Source: Sodiomyces alkalinus F11
Lineage: Eukaryota; Ascomycota; Sordariomycetes; Glomerellales; Plectosphaerellaceae
Direction: 5' to 3'
NCBI RefSeq assembly: GCF_003711515.1
Contig: NW_021167079.1
Coordinates: 6,442,385 to 6,506,384 of the forward strand
DNA length: 64,000 nucleotides
Position numbers and translations under genes: made by a program. The notes below the pieces were generated by a model. The model saw only the letters and a program-made list of their open reading frames with translations. It ran no database searches and had not been told where the DNA came from. How positions within the stretch are numbered: position 1 is the stretch's first letter; each line of letters starts with the position of its first letter. Positions 1-11,600 of this stretch are shown piece after piece.

Positions 1-613
1 ATGCTCACCTCTTCCCCAGCCTTCTCATCATAGTCGTACCACTCCCCATCAGTCAATTCGATGCTTTCGAATTTGGTGCCTGACTCGGGACCTTCTGCAA
101 GCCACTCCCCTTCCGGCACGAACTCGGTGAACTCGAGGCCTCGGCAATCGAACTCGAGTATTCTGCGGGCTTTGGCAGGTTCAGACTGTTCGTAGGGCGT
201 CGGGGCCGCCTGGATGGTAGCCGAGGACTCTCTCTTGCAGTTCTTGCATTTCCAGACGAAGTTGGCCTGACCACGACTACCGCTCATCTCGTTCATGTCC
301 TTGCAACCAGGAACGATGGGCACACATCAGCATTGAGAGACGGGAGTACGAGGAGAGGTATTCAGGGCTCGAAGCTTACGAATCGATTTACGCCTACGGT
401 ATTGGGATGTGTCTCTCGGCACGAGGTGCACTGGACTTTGAAGATATACCAGAAAGGCGCATCTTCCGTGTCTTTGGGGCGGAGATTTGTGACCCTATGA
501 AGCGGCCGGTTGTAAGTAAGAGTAAATAAAAGAAAGTAATTGTGTTGGCTTGTGCCGTGGGAAATCTTTTCGTCTCACCCTTGTAATTCACCCTTGAGCG
601 TTAAGGCATACAT
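1..613 (-). CDS. DUF866/UPF0587 CXXC zinc-binding protein, 3' end cut off by window edge
   Basis: Three exons on the minus strand: 613..579, 494..380 and 299..1, the last continuing past the left edge. Joined, they read in one frame from MYALTLKGELQG through VTNLRPKDTEDAPFWY, a CTSC pair, then RFDMNEMSGSRGQANFVW and a CKNC pair, ending near DGEWYDYDEKAGEEVS. The two CXXC pairs, the SGSRG segment and the RGLEF...GEW tail match my memory of the DUF866 family (human C1orf123/CZIB, yeast YCR090C), small zinc-binding proteins of poorly defined role. Only the last few C-terminal residues should be missing. The start was chosen because it directly precedes the conserved N-terminal strand and the exon 1 donor GTGAGA restores the frame. 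The gene is divergent from the PPR-like gene at 1271. Family call is firm; function is not known to me. Confidence 0.85.
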
Positions 614-1270
614 AGTGATGGCTCACCAGTAGAAACCACCGTTTTTTAGGAAGAAACGTGCAAGATCTCGTCACTTCCGATTCCGTAGCGATACTTACGA
701 CTACTGCACTTGGGGAAATGGAATGAGATGAGGGGTCAGTTCATCGACGGTGCTGAGAGAGCGGGGTACATCGCGATAATGGAATACCAATAGGTTAGTT
801 ACCGGGGTTTAATTAACATAGACACGGAAGTGATTATATAATAACGAAGCACGAAGCATCTCTTCGTGATTCTAGGGGAAATACTGAGTAGAAGACCTGC
901 ATGGGATGGCACCTACAAAAAAGTTTGGCCTACTTCTGATGGCATTGAATGGAAAGTGAAGCGTTCGTAGGTACGAAGTATTTCGTACCAACAAATCTCT
1001 CTCACGGTCAAGCGATCAGCGATGGGCATCACCTTCCAAGCTGGAGGAGCTAGGTGCACGGACCAGATGTAAGTCACGTGATATAGCTTTGAGCGATCAG
1101 AAAGCCGCTCAATTGGCCCGAATTCCCGTAAACACGACAAAATCGAACGACCACTACACAGGATAGTCCTCCAACAGGGCGGAAGCGATACATTTCTACC
1201 GTCTGCAAATCGACAAGAGCGCGCCGGTGCTCGACAAAGCGACGACCTTGTCATCCCCGATGCCGGCACG
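614..1270. promoter_or_regulatory. Divergent intergenic region between DUF866 gene and PPR-like gene
   Basis: This 657-bp stretch separates two genes pointing away from each other, so it must hold both promoters. A perfect CACGTG (bHLH-type site) lies at 1075-1080 and a TACGAAGTA 9-mer at 972-980, part of the palindrome-like segment GTACGAAGTATTTCGTAC. No convincing ORF was seen. The regulatory role of either motif is inference. Confidence 0.5.
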
Positions 1271-3277
1271 ATGCAGGCGCTCTGGTCTCGCGGGGGCCAG
1301 GCGCGCATTTGCAGCTGCCGAGGATGTCTTCAAGCGACCAGCGGCATGATTCGACACTCGGCGACGAGGGCCACTCGACGTAAACCCACCTTCGGAGAGG
1401 TGTTCACGGTCTTCTATACCTCCATCATGGGCACTGCTGCCATGCTAGATGCGAAGCATAAGGACGACCGTAGGAAGGAGTTGGCCCGCCAGCTAGAAGA
1501 GGCCAAGGCGGATCTGAACATGGTAATGGAGTTGGCTGAACGCTATTCAGATCCTGCTGCGGCAACGGTACCGGCTGGTGATATTCAAAACCGCTGCAAA
1601 GGCGCGTGGCGCGCGGCTCGTGTGCGGCAAACCGGCATCGCAGAATTCCTGGATTCCCTCGGGGATGCATCTACTTGGTCGAGAATGCCGGTACGATCTG
1701 ATGATTTACAAAAGCTGCTGCGAGCCTCTGGTCTCCCTCAGTTGCAACGGAGCATTCAGGAGGGTAAAAAGACGGACTATGACGCCCTTCAACGCCGCCT
1801 CGACCAAGAAGAGTCCTCCCCACACATAGCCCACAGAGCCCCGAGGAGCACCCGGCAGTTAAGCGCCCAGGAGAATTCCACTCGGTCCTTGGTTGTCCAA
1901 TTACTAAAGGCGGCCGGGCTTTCAGAGCTCGAAATCTATAAGGAATGTCTTGTCGACTATTACTCAGCCCAAGCGCCTCGAGAAGCCGGGTCGAGCAAGG
2001 AACGCAGGGTGTGGCAGTACCCGTCCTACGTCGGAGCACGCGGCCACCCCGAGGATCTTATGGCTCGCAGCGTGGAACTCAATCGCAGCCTGCGGATTAT
2101 TTTGGACAATTCTCGAGCGGCGATGCAAAGAGACTCCTCGTGGGAACCCAAGGAAAGCGTCGCCAAGATGTGTCATAACCTTCTCGTGTCCCCACATCCT
2201 CCGACAATCCATACCCTTACGACTCTTATACTCGGGTTTGATCGCATGGGCCAGCATGGCCTGGCGAACGCGGCCGTTCGGCACTTCCTTTACTTTTCCA
2301 AGCTGGAGCCGACACAACAGGCGTTGGTCTGCCTGCTCAATCATTACAAAGAGCAGGGTGACTTGGTCCGCTTTTACGGAATCATCCAGCGGTGTACCGG
2401 CCGCGACGCTAGGGGGATCAATATCAGACGAAAGACGGTCGAAGATGTCCGCCGGCATACGTACTTGACCAAGTGGGCCAAAATCAAAGATACGGCGGTG
2501 CAAGACGGCTTCATCAACGAGCGGCCGTGGTTCGGTCCAGACGTCATGACGGCCTTCGTTCAAGGCCTACTTTCGATGGACTGCTTACGACAGGCGGTGG
2601 CGACAGTGATATTCTGTTGGCAGCGCGGCCTCTATATCGGGTCGCAGACGGTGCGACAGATGCTGGACCAATGCGCCCATGCCTTGAGCGAGGATGTTGC
2701 GACGCGTCTCGTCAAAATTCTCGCCACAGTTGAGCCACGAACCCCCTTCGGCGTATCCAACCTAGCTTCGCCCAATGGCGGCGCTCCGCTTGGAGGTTTG
2801 GAGAGGCTGTTGGACTTTCTCGAGTTAGGATCTCCGGCCCAAGTCCTATTGGTCACGCAAGAGGCGGAAGTGATGAGCCCAGGCCTTGCCGAACAGCAAG
2901 AACGGCAAACATCTGTTCAGCCCATGATTCTCCAACGCCACGTGGACGAAGCTCAAGCGAGATTGGACACACTTCGGATCGCCGTACGAGAAGCTGTAGA
3001 GACTGGGAGGGAACTTGGAAGGTGTGACGAGGATGCGAGGCCTTTGATAAGGAAGAGCGCAGACCTGGAAGTCTTGGGGGGCCAGGATGGTGGCTTTGCT
3101 GCAGTGTCACGGAGTGCAGCTTTGCCGATGGCGGATACATCGATGACCACGCCACGGCATCCAGTGATGGATGTAGCCCGGACAACAACAAGTGGATATG
3201 GCGGGCTCGAGGTGGCGGGCAGCCCTCTACCAACGTCAACATACGGCAACAGATCTATTGGGTTAGGCGTTGCCTGA
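1271..3277 (+). CDS. Probable mitochondrial pentatricopeptide/helical-repeat protein
   Basis: Single-exon ORF of 668 codons from ATG 1271. The N-terminus is rich in Arg, Ser and Cys with few acidic residues (MQALWSRGGQARICSCRGC), followed by RHSATRATRRKPTF, as expected of a mitochondrial targeting sequence. A charged helix (RKELARQLEEAKADL) follows, then a long alpha-helical middle. About residues 310-480 contain segments such as TIHTLTTLILGFDRMGQHGLANAAV and QALVCLLNHYKEQGDLVRFY that have the paired-helix look of degenerate PPR units. The C-terminal 100 residues are low-complexity. Fungal proteins of this layout usually act in organellar RNA metabolism; that role is inferred from architecture only. 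No intron is needed. The assignment to a named family is uncertain, but coding status is well supported by length and composition. Confidence 0.7.
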   Translation: MQALWSRGGQARICSCRGCLQATSGMIRHSATRATRRKPTFGEVFTVFYTSIMGTAAMLDAKHKDDRRKELARQLEEAKADLNMVMELAERYSDPAAATVPAGDIQNRCKGAWRAARVRQTGIAEFLDSLGDASTWSRMPVRSDDLQKLLRASGLPQLQRSIQEGKKTDYDALQRRLDQEESSPHIAHRAPRSTRQLSAQENSTRSLVVQLLKAAGLSELEIYKECLVDYYSAQAPREAGSSKERRVWQYPSYVGARGHPEDLMARSVELNRSLRIILDNSRAAMQRDSSWEPKESVAKMCHNLLVSPHPPTIHTLTTLILGFDRMGQHGLANAAVRHFLYFSKLEPTQQALVCLLNHYKEQGDLVRFYGIIQRCTGRDARGINIRRKTVEDVRRHTYLTKWAKIKDTAVQDGFINERPWFGPDVMTAFVQGLLSMDCLRQAVATVIFCWQRGLYIGSQTVRQMLDQCAHALSEDVATRLVKILATVEPRTPFGVSNLASPNGGAPLGGLERLLDFLELGSPAQVLLVTQEAEVMSPGLAEQQERQTSVQPMILQRHVDEAQARLDTLRIAVREAVETGRELGRCDEDARPLIRKSADLEVLGGQDGGFAAVSRSAALPMADTSMTTPRHPVMDVARTTTSGYGGLEVAGSPLPTSTYGNRSIGLGVA

Positions 3278-4009
3278 CTTCGCTGGTACGGATCAGCCAT
3301 TGATAGAACGGCACTTGCAGAGTCTCATATCTTTGTCCTCGGAGAACATGTTTAAGGTGTTCTTTAGACGCGACCGACTGGATCCGTATGCCAACGTCGG
3401 TCGACGTTGGTGTACTGTACTTTTATCTTTCTTCGCCGCACTCTACCAGTCAATGAATGTATCCGTATTCCAGCTAGTCTACTCAGCAGCAGACACTTTT
3501 GGGCTGGGATTGAAGGTGGGGGCGGGGCCAAAGCGGGATAGTGAACCACATGATGTTGAAGAAGCAGCTGGGGCTCGCCAATTTCAATAGGAGATTCAAT
3601 GTCCCGCACGTCCCTTCAACCTTTGCTACGTACTCGACAGCCTGGTAGTCGGTCTGTGTTTAGAGGGTCTTTCTACCTCGTAGTTCTTTGGATCTGAAAA
3701 TTCGTCAGAAGCAACACCCAATGAGAACTGGCCAAAAGTGGTTAGACGGCCGTGGTCAACTGCTGATATCATATCCGTAGACATGCTCGAGGAAAATTTA
3801 TTGATTCGTACTCTGTACTCCATTGTAGCTGACCATGCAGGTACTATACGGTGCACATGCCCATTCGCCTCTTGAAAGGACGAGGTTCCCGTATTCTGTC
3901 CGTCCTGTGGCTGTCGTAATTACCTTGGGTCTATTAATAATGCCCCTGTTCCTGGACCTGAGTAATTACCATCCCGCTCCCCTTGACATGAGCGTATGCC
4001 GGGGTAAGT

Positions 4010-4015
4010 CACGTG
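4010..4015 (+). promoter_or_regulatory. CACGTG box about 0.9 kb upstream of PHO81
   Basis: The sequence is AGTCACGTGGTTT, a perfect palindromic CACGTG core. Pho4 of yeast and NUC-1 of Neurospora, the bHLH activators that act downstream of PHO81/NUC-2, bind this core. Its position upstream of the PHO81 homologue suggests feedback control, but CACGTG is a general bHLH site and other copies exist in this window (1075, 12795), so this is only inference. Confidence 0.3.
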
Positions 4016-4657
4016 GTTTGGTGGGGTCGTATGTGAATCGTCCGTATGAGGTCTAGTGGCAGCCGGTAGTATCCAACAGGATTCCACCTGGCATGCACGA
4101 GTGACCATGTCTCAGACCTATTGGATGCAGTAGCTCCGCTATGAAGAAGTATCTTCTCGGTACCTTACTCTTGCAGGTTCAACCAACCCTTTAGTACTCC
4201 GTACTCCATACATTATCGAGACGGTTCAGAGGCGTCTTTTTTTTTTTTTTACTTCCAAGACGTATACACCGTGGCTCACCGCCGTGGATCCAGTGACTCC
4301 TTGCCTTGTTCTTGTTCTTTCTCCTCCACCGCCGTATAGCCTGCTCCTGACTCCTTTTTTCCCTCTCCCTCTCTATTTTTCTCTTGACTCGAAACTCAAC
4401 ATCAAACCTACTCTCCTAGTCCCTCAGTGGCTTGGATAGACTTGGAATAATTTTATAATTCACCACCGCCCCTCGTTTTTACGAATGTCTTCGCGTCTCT
4501 AACCAGTTAAGCTTCAGACCCCATCTGGGTGGGGCCAAGTTCCCTCAGGCTCACTTCTCGGTCGCATATTCAATCAGTACCGTGAGGGCTTGTGTTCCTC
4601 TTTTCTCTCCGACTCCCACCCAGTCTCTAATACGGCCGAACTACCGAATAAGACAAA

Positions 4658-4684
4658 ATGGCACCTGGACGATCTAACATTTAG
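4658..4684 (+). promoter_or_regulatory. Eight-codon upstream ORF in the PHO81 leader
   Basis: ATG in good context (ACAAAATGG) opens a frame that reads MAPGRSNI and stops at TAG 4682-4684, 242 bp before the PHO81 start. If the transcript begins in the CT-rich stretch upstream, ribosomes would meet this uORF first. After the TAG the same frame stays open to a TAG near 4818 and encodes a CESC...CV segment reminiscent of a Zn2Cys6 start; see findings. Translation is not shown. Confidence 0.4.
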
Positions 4685-4926
4685 ACAGCCAGTCGCAAAC
4701 CAAGTTGCGAGTCTTGTCGTCCTGAAGCAAGGCGGAAGAGGGTTCGACCGTGTGTCTTAAAGATCGGGTTGCCGCTTTTCACCTCTTTTAAACCTTCCTG
4801 CTCTGACTTCCGGTAGCTCGCCGAATTTCGGTCTTTTCATTTTCCGAATATCGTCCCATAAGGTTCCTCCCCTTGCCTTTTGTTCCTCACATATCGAAAT
4901 TCTTAGACCGAGGTCACAGGCTCAGG

Positions 4927-7900
4927 ATGAAGTTCGGCAGAAAGTACGTCCTCCACATCTACCCTTACACACATCTGCCCAAGTCAAGTCATCTGACATC
5001 ATACTAGCTTGCCACGCAACCAAGTCCCAGAATGGGCATCATTCTATATCAACTATAAAGCCTTGAAGAAGCTCATCAAGGCTGCTTCGGAAACAGTCAA
5101 GGCGGGTGGGCAGGTTGATCTCGCAGGTAGGAGCTTGCCTGGACTCTCACTCCGTTACCCAGGCTGTCCTCCCCTCCTAACGTGACGACACAGAGTTTTT
5201 CTTTGTCTTGGACCGGAATTTGGAGGATGTAGATTCGTTTTACAACAAAAAGTTCGCCGAGTCCGTTCGCCGCCTGAACCTGCTGCACGATCGATATGGT
5301 CGCGGCTCCGAATTCGTCGCAAGCCTCGACCAAGATGAAATCGAGGAGCTCATGGGTGCACTTCTTGAGCTCCGCAGTCAGTTAAGGAACCTCCAATGGT
5401 TCGGTGAAATCAACCGCCGTGGCTTTGTGAAGATTACGAAGAAGCTCGACAAGAAGGTCCCCGAGACATCAACTCAGCATCGTTACATTTCAACCAAAGT
5501 TGACGTCAAGCCGTTTGCCAAGGACACAAATACTTCCCGGCTGCTTGGCGAGATCAACAAATGGCTTTCGGTCCTCGGCGACGCTCAGAACCTGGACGAC
5601 TCCAAATCAGACAGATCCGTCCGATCTCTTGGGCGAGCTTCTGCCAAGGCTATGCTCACACTTCCCCAAGCTGTGTTGGACGGGCTCGACCAGGCCATCC
5701 GGAAAGACGATGTCACCGCCTTAGAGAAGGTTTTACAAGAAACAAATAAGCCCAAGGATCTTTCTTCCCAGAATCTCCTTTTGAACCTTCTCCAGCGTTC
5801 AATTTCAGCAAGGTCCCGAAACACCATTGCCCATCTCATCAAGCACATTCAGACACTAGACGAACCCGAAGATATCAACGGACGCAACTGCATTCACAGG
5901 CTCGTCATCCATTTTGGCCGGACCAAAGCGCCTTCACCTGAGAAAGAGCCCAGCGTGTATCCGTTCCCCGTCGGGACACAATTCACATCTCAGTATATGC
6001 ATCCAGCGACCTCTCCAGGCCCCATCGCTCGAATGCTGAATCAGGACGAAGGCAAGCTGTTGGCCAAAGACGATGAAGCGGTTCAGCTCTTGATATATCT
6101 GCTGGACCAGCTTAGTCCCGAACAGAGGCCTGCTCTGAGCGCAAAGGACTCATTTGGCAGGATCCCACTCCACTACGCCGCTCATTTTGGCTTCGTCGTC
6201 CTGTGCCAGGTCATCATGGCCAAGATGCAAGAATGGGGCCAGTTCAGTGTCGAGGATGGCATCGATGCGCCCCAATGGCAGGACAAGGACGGCTTTGCCC
6301 CCCTGCACCTCAGCGTCATCGGCGGGCATCCTCTCACGACCGAGGCCTTGCTTCGAGGCGAAGACTGGGACGGGTTTCACAAGAAGAAGCTGGAAATGAG
6401 AAAACACGTCGCAAAGTCCGGGGCTGTCCTGGCTTTGGCCACTAAAGCCAACTATGAAATCATTGTGCAGATGCTGGTGGATGCCGGCGTCGATGTGAAC
6501 TGGCGCGACACGGCCGGGGAAACAGCATTGCACGTTGCTGCGCGGTATGGGCATGCTGGCTGCGCCGAAGTCCTCCTCCGGGGAACGGACGAGATGAAGG
6601 CTGATGTTGACATTGCCGAGAGTGTGTACTCTTGGACGCCGTTGCATGTCGCTGCTGTGGATGGTCACCTCCCTGTCGTTCAGTTGCTCGTGAATGCAGG
6701 AGCCGATGTGAGCAGGCCCGATTCTTCTGGCTGGACCGCGAGAGAGCACGCTGCTCTGCGGGGACACCTCCTGATTGCCCGGCTCCTCGCGACATTAGAC
6801 AATGTCAGCTCGTCGGCATCGAGTGTGGCCGCCCGGTCTGTGGCCAGTGAGAGCCGTGGCAGCAGCTCGCCACCAGCCTCTCCCGAGACTTCGTCTATCG
6901 ACGGACGCACGTCAAATGGATCCGTCCGCTCTGCAGAGCCCGTCAAAACCTTTGGCCATCGATACTTGACGAAGGAGAGCCTGGTCCTAGTCAGCCTGGG
7001 CTCCATGGACATGCGCAAGAACATTGAAGCTGTCAAGCTCGACCGAGTTCCCCTGACTGAGGCCCATCTAACGGAGCTCGACACCGCTCTCTCTGCTGTC
7101 GTCTCGGCCTCTGGAGCTCATGGAGAGCCGACCACCATCGACCTGCCGGTTCACGACAATATCTCTACCGAGCCGATTGTGTTCACAACCCCTGACGTCA
7201 CCCGGGTCAAACTGCTGTTCGACATTGTGCCGACATACTCGGGTAATGAAAAGAACAAGATTGGCCGAGCGGTGGCCCTCCTTTCCGCAGTAAAACCACC
7301 TATAGGCACAAAACGCATGAACCTGCAGGGCGACGTCTGCGTGCCGATCATGGGAGGTAATCTGGAAGTGATTGGCACGGTCAACTTCAACTTCCTGGTT
7401 ATCACGCCCTTCTCCCATCCCAAAATGGAGATCAACTCGCAGCAGACATACTGGAAGAAACTGGCTTCGACCATGGTTATCGGCCACCGCGGTATGGGCA
7501 AGAACTTGACGTCGAACAGGTCACTGCAGCTCGGCGAGAACACTGTCCCGTCCTTCATCGCCGCAGCAAATTTGGGAGCACAGTACGTCGAGTTCGATGT
7601 ACAGCTGACCAAAGATCATGTCCCTGTCATTTATCACGACTTCCTCGTCAGTGAGACGGGTATTGATGCTCCCGTCCATACGCTTACTCTGGAACAATTC
7701 TTGCACATCAACCCCGACTCGAAGCGGAATCCTGTTAGCGAAGTGGCTAATGATGTTGCCAAAAGGGCCGTCATGAATGGCGCAGGGTCTGGAGGAGCCC
7801 GGCAACGTTCATTATCGCTGGGGTTCGCAGGAATGCGTTCGGACGGGCTCGACGAGCGGATGAAGCATACGCGCGACTTCAAGGTGAAGGGGTACAAAGC

Positions 7901-8621
7901 CAACTCACGGGGAAACTTCATCCAGGCTCCATTTGCGACACTCGAAGACCTGTTTCGTCAGCTGCCTGAGAACATTGGCTTCAACATTGAAATGAAGTAT
8001 CCCATGTTACACGAGAGCGAGGAGCACGAGATGGACACGTATGCCGTCGAGCTCAACTCATTCTGCGATACTGTCCTGTCCAAGGTCTACGACCTTGCGG
8101 GGAACCGGCATATCATCTTCAGCTCTTTCAACCCCGACATTTGTCTCTGTCTCAGCTTCAAACAGCCATCAATTCCCATCATGTTCCTCACGGATGCAGG
8201 ATCAAGCCCGGTAGCCGACGTGCGAGCGTCTTCGCTACAGGAAGCCATTCGATTCGCTAGTCGCTGGAATCTCATCGGAATCGTGAGTACTGCAGAACCG
8301 TTCGTAAACAGCCCGCGGCTGGTCCGGGTTGTCAAGGAGAGCGGCCTGGTTTGCGTGAGCTACGGTGTTGCGAACAATGACCCAATCAATGTTCAGGTAT
8401 GTTTTTTACCCTGTCTGTCAGCGTCCGGCTGGTGAACACCTTTGAGCATCACAGCTAACAACTGCATCCCTCTGTAGCGCCAAGTGAAGGAGGGCATCGA
8501 TGCTGTCATTGTAGACAATGTGTTGGCCATCAGAAAGGGGCTGACAACTAATGATCCGGTGGGATCGCAAAGTGAGCCTGTAACGGAAGAGATGGCCGAG
8601 TCGATGTCACTTTCGGCCTAG
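4927..8621 (+). CDS. pho81: PHO81/NUC-2-like phosphate-sensing CDK inhibitor (SPX-ankyrin-GDPD)
   Basis: Four exons: 4927..4943, 5008..5126, 5194..8396 and 8478..8621, giving 1160 residues. The tiny first exon encodes MKFGR and is joined to NLPRNQVPEWASFYINYKAL, the hallmark SPX start, so the ATG is secure. The SPX domain (about residues 1-200) binds inositol pyrophosphates in this family. Ankyrin repeats lie at about 364-577 (IPLHYAAHFG, APLHLSVIGG, TALHVAARYG, TPLHVAAVDG). A Ser-rich linker leads to a GDPD-like domain from about 805, with GHRGMGKN, EFDVQ and YHD retaining the family's His and acidic positions. Known role: PHO81 inhibits the PHO80-PHO85 cyclin-CDK when phosphate is low, releasing the bHLH activator PHO4/NUC-1. 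Length fits the family (about 1,100-1,200). The last exon ends MAESMSLSA. High confidence; whether the GDPD domain is enzymatically active is open. Confidence 0.96.
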
Positions 8622-11600
8622 AAGAATCATGCATATTCAACAACGACATACTGCAACCGGCATTATAGGGGTTGTCCATCTAGAACGCGTTGTTTCCGGC
8701 TATAGCTAGGGTTAGCCTTCAACACCCGGAAAGACCGGGCGCATCAACAACGCCTAGGCAATTACTTCTGAAGAGTTTAGAGGGGGGATTAGGAGACATT
8801 TTGCGAACTTCTTCAATAGATGTCGCATGGAAGTGCCCCTCAGATGCGACGAGCACTTTATGGGAGCGTCACAGCTAGAGATAGGAAAGCGATCGATCGC
8901 CGTGGATGGCCGTACGGAAGGCCAAATACCCGACACGCCACGCCAGTCTAGACGTGGTCTTCGATTATAGGATTTTGAGACGGACTTGTGGATGTTTCTT
9001 TTTTTCTTTTTTACTTTTCTTTTCTCCCATTTGTCTTATTTGCTTCCGTTCAGAGAGCTGGAACTCGTCCTAAGAGCCTCACGCCGATGTCCTTCGTCCG
9101 TGCTGTCTGCTCGAAGAGTTGCCTGGCTAGCCCAATCCCTTTCCCTATCTTGTTGACCTGTGGTGGTGTGATTCGAGTCTGCTGACACTGAGGCGCATAA
9201 CTAGACTTTGGATCTCCTTCCTGTTGACCTAAGCGCAATGGAAGATCTGCAGCGTCCTGGTATTCAGAACCCGACACTGCAACTCTCCAGGGAAGAGATG
9301 ACAAAGTCGAGACGGTGGTTCGGAGACGACCTTCTGATATATTTGCCTCGCCATGTCCTCCCGCAGGATCATCGCTACGACTTCTTGGACTTGTGCCGAA
9401 TCCTACGGCGACGGACTAATGCTCAAGAGTGCCATGGTGATCTACCGTTGACAGGACAGTTCCTCCCCGGCTACATACGACATGGTGATGCAAATATATC
9501 GTTTCCGCAGGGAGCGGGAACCCCCTTACCCCTCCAAACAGCATTTTCCATGCCAACCAGAATCGTCCATCTACTCTTAGTCTCCTTGAGAAATCACTTC
9601 CCAGGAGACATTTGGACGTCCACCAAATGTGCAATATTCACAAGAGGCCCTTCCTCAGCTCATGGAGATGCAAACAACAGAACCATGCTAGCCATTAGCA
9701 TCAAGCGATGCACCAATGCCACCAGCATCAGACTTGTCAGAGCCTGGTTCTTGACATCCTGCAGGAAACCGAAGGGTATGAGAGGGCAATTGTTTGAGCT
9801 GATCGCAGCCTATCGCCCTCTCCAGTGCTTGCGTTTAGTTCAAACAAAAACACACCCGAGACGTGACATCTTATCTCACGGGAAGAGACTGGAAGACCGG
9901 AGCCGAACCAGACATATGCCAGCGTTTAAGCAATGGAGATAGCCGCCGTCGGCATTTTTCTTCCCCCCCCCCCCCTCCTCCGCGACCCAGCAATTCAAGG
10001 ATGGAGAAGAAACAGCTTGTGTCGCTTGCTGTTTCTTTGTCAGGCGGACGTTCTGTCGGAGAACGGCCAAGCCAGCAGTCTTTCCCCCGTTTGACTTCAT
10101 ATCTTTGTGGATGGCTGATTTGTCGATTTGTCTGTCGATTCGTCGTTGACAGGGATAGTCATGACCCGCGGGCGATGTTGGACGACTCCGTATTTCGCCG
10201 TGGAGGCGAAGGGCCATGCTTGCGACAGACAGGACGGGATCCCACAGCCGGGGGGTGGCTTAACAACAGTCCTGGTTGGTTTAACAACAGTCCCAGTTGC
10301 GTACGCTTGGTCTATTGATACAGGGAGACAAACAATCAGAGGCGAGCTCGGGGATAATATCCAGGATTTTACTTCGCTGAGCTGGGCATTGTTTTTAAGG
10401 TACTTCTGCTGCTTTTGACGCCTTTCACCGACAATCTCGCCGAAATGCCCTGTATCGTTGGCAGCATAACAAGGCATGAACAAGCTGACCGTTGGTTGGC
10501 CGGTTTCCTCGACTATCACCAGTCACATTTCGGATCGCAACCAGTCTCAAAGGAGAGCATATTTACCCCTTGTTCGTACAGCTCCCAGGTTATGTGAGAA
10601 GTGATCAAACAATCAATCCCTGCGCTCCTCCGAAGTCTTTGAGACATTCTTTTCATCCATCGTTCCCCCGGGTCCACACGTATAATGTCCTCCTGGTTAT
10701 ACACGCCATTGTCGCCAACACCCTTTCTTTTCAATTCCCCTGATCTCGGCTTCCTTTTTTCTGACAGGCCATGTGTGCGTACACGAAGTTTCATCGGATC
10801 AGACTTTCCGCGACATCTGGCAGGCTCGTCACCGCGATTCAAGCGCAGGATCTCGCATAACAACTAATTACAACGTACATGTACACCATCCGACTCGGAA
10901 ATGTTCTCTATTTGTCCCTTGTTTTGCGACCTTTCTTTGGCACTGAGAATCCGGACGTCGTGAATGTTAGGCGCCATGGTTTTCTATCAAAACGGTTCCG
11001 AGGAAGTCTGCAGACGAAAAAGACTGAAGATGGAGGCCAAAATTCCAAACTTGGGCGACCCAAACAAGTTCAACAAGGACGGAGATAATGATCATCATCC
11101 TACATAACGGTCCTCCAGGTTGCCAAGGCTCACGCCAGTGCCGCCACACAGGATTTCGTTCTTATGCATTATATGAAAAATCGACTACCCAAGACAAGGT
11201 GGAATGTTAAATCAGGATATGAAGGAGACTGCAGGGTACGACCGGGGTTTTTTTCCCTCTATTGAGTGGCCTCCTTGCCACTTTGTTCGGACTGGGCTCT
11301 CCCTCTACCGTCCTCACCAACTCTGCCTGGGTTTCCCTTGATCAGAAATTTAATTGAGGCAGCCGGGGGTGTCCCGAATCCATCATGTCGTTGTGACTAG
11401 GTCTCGGCTCCAACCCCCCCCCCCCCTCCCCCCTTCGTCGGGCTCAACATAAATCTGGCCCTTGATCTATCTATGAAGTCAATAGTGAAGAGAGTCATTT
11501 CGCCTAAACGACTGGTGATAGTGCGAGAGGCCGATGCCCCCCCCCCCTCCCCCGTTCGCGGCGTCATGCCCTTCTGGGGACAAATATTTTGATGGTTGGC

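Larger units (their letters stand above)
3278..4926. other. Intergenic region and long 5' leader of the PHO81 gene
   Basis: About 1.65 kb without a supported gene. The left part follows the PPR-like stop; several short ORFs on both strands look random. From about 4260 the plus strand becomes CT-rich, typical of a fungal promoter or 5' UTR, after a 14-T run at 4237-4250. Within it are a CACGTG box (4010-4015) and a short upstream ORF (4658-4684), listed separately. Confidence 0.5.

Noticed and set aside
9238..9942. Plus-strand ORF of about 234 codons after PHO81
   Set aside because: No family features, composition unlike neighbouring genes, and no convincing promoter or start context; a chance ORF of this size is possible in gene-poor DNA.
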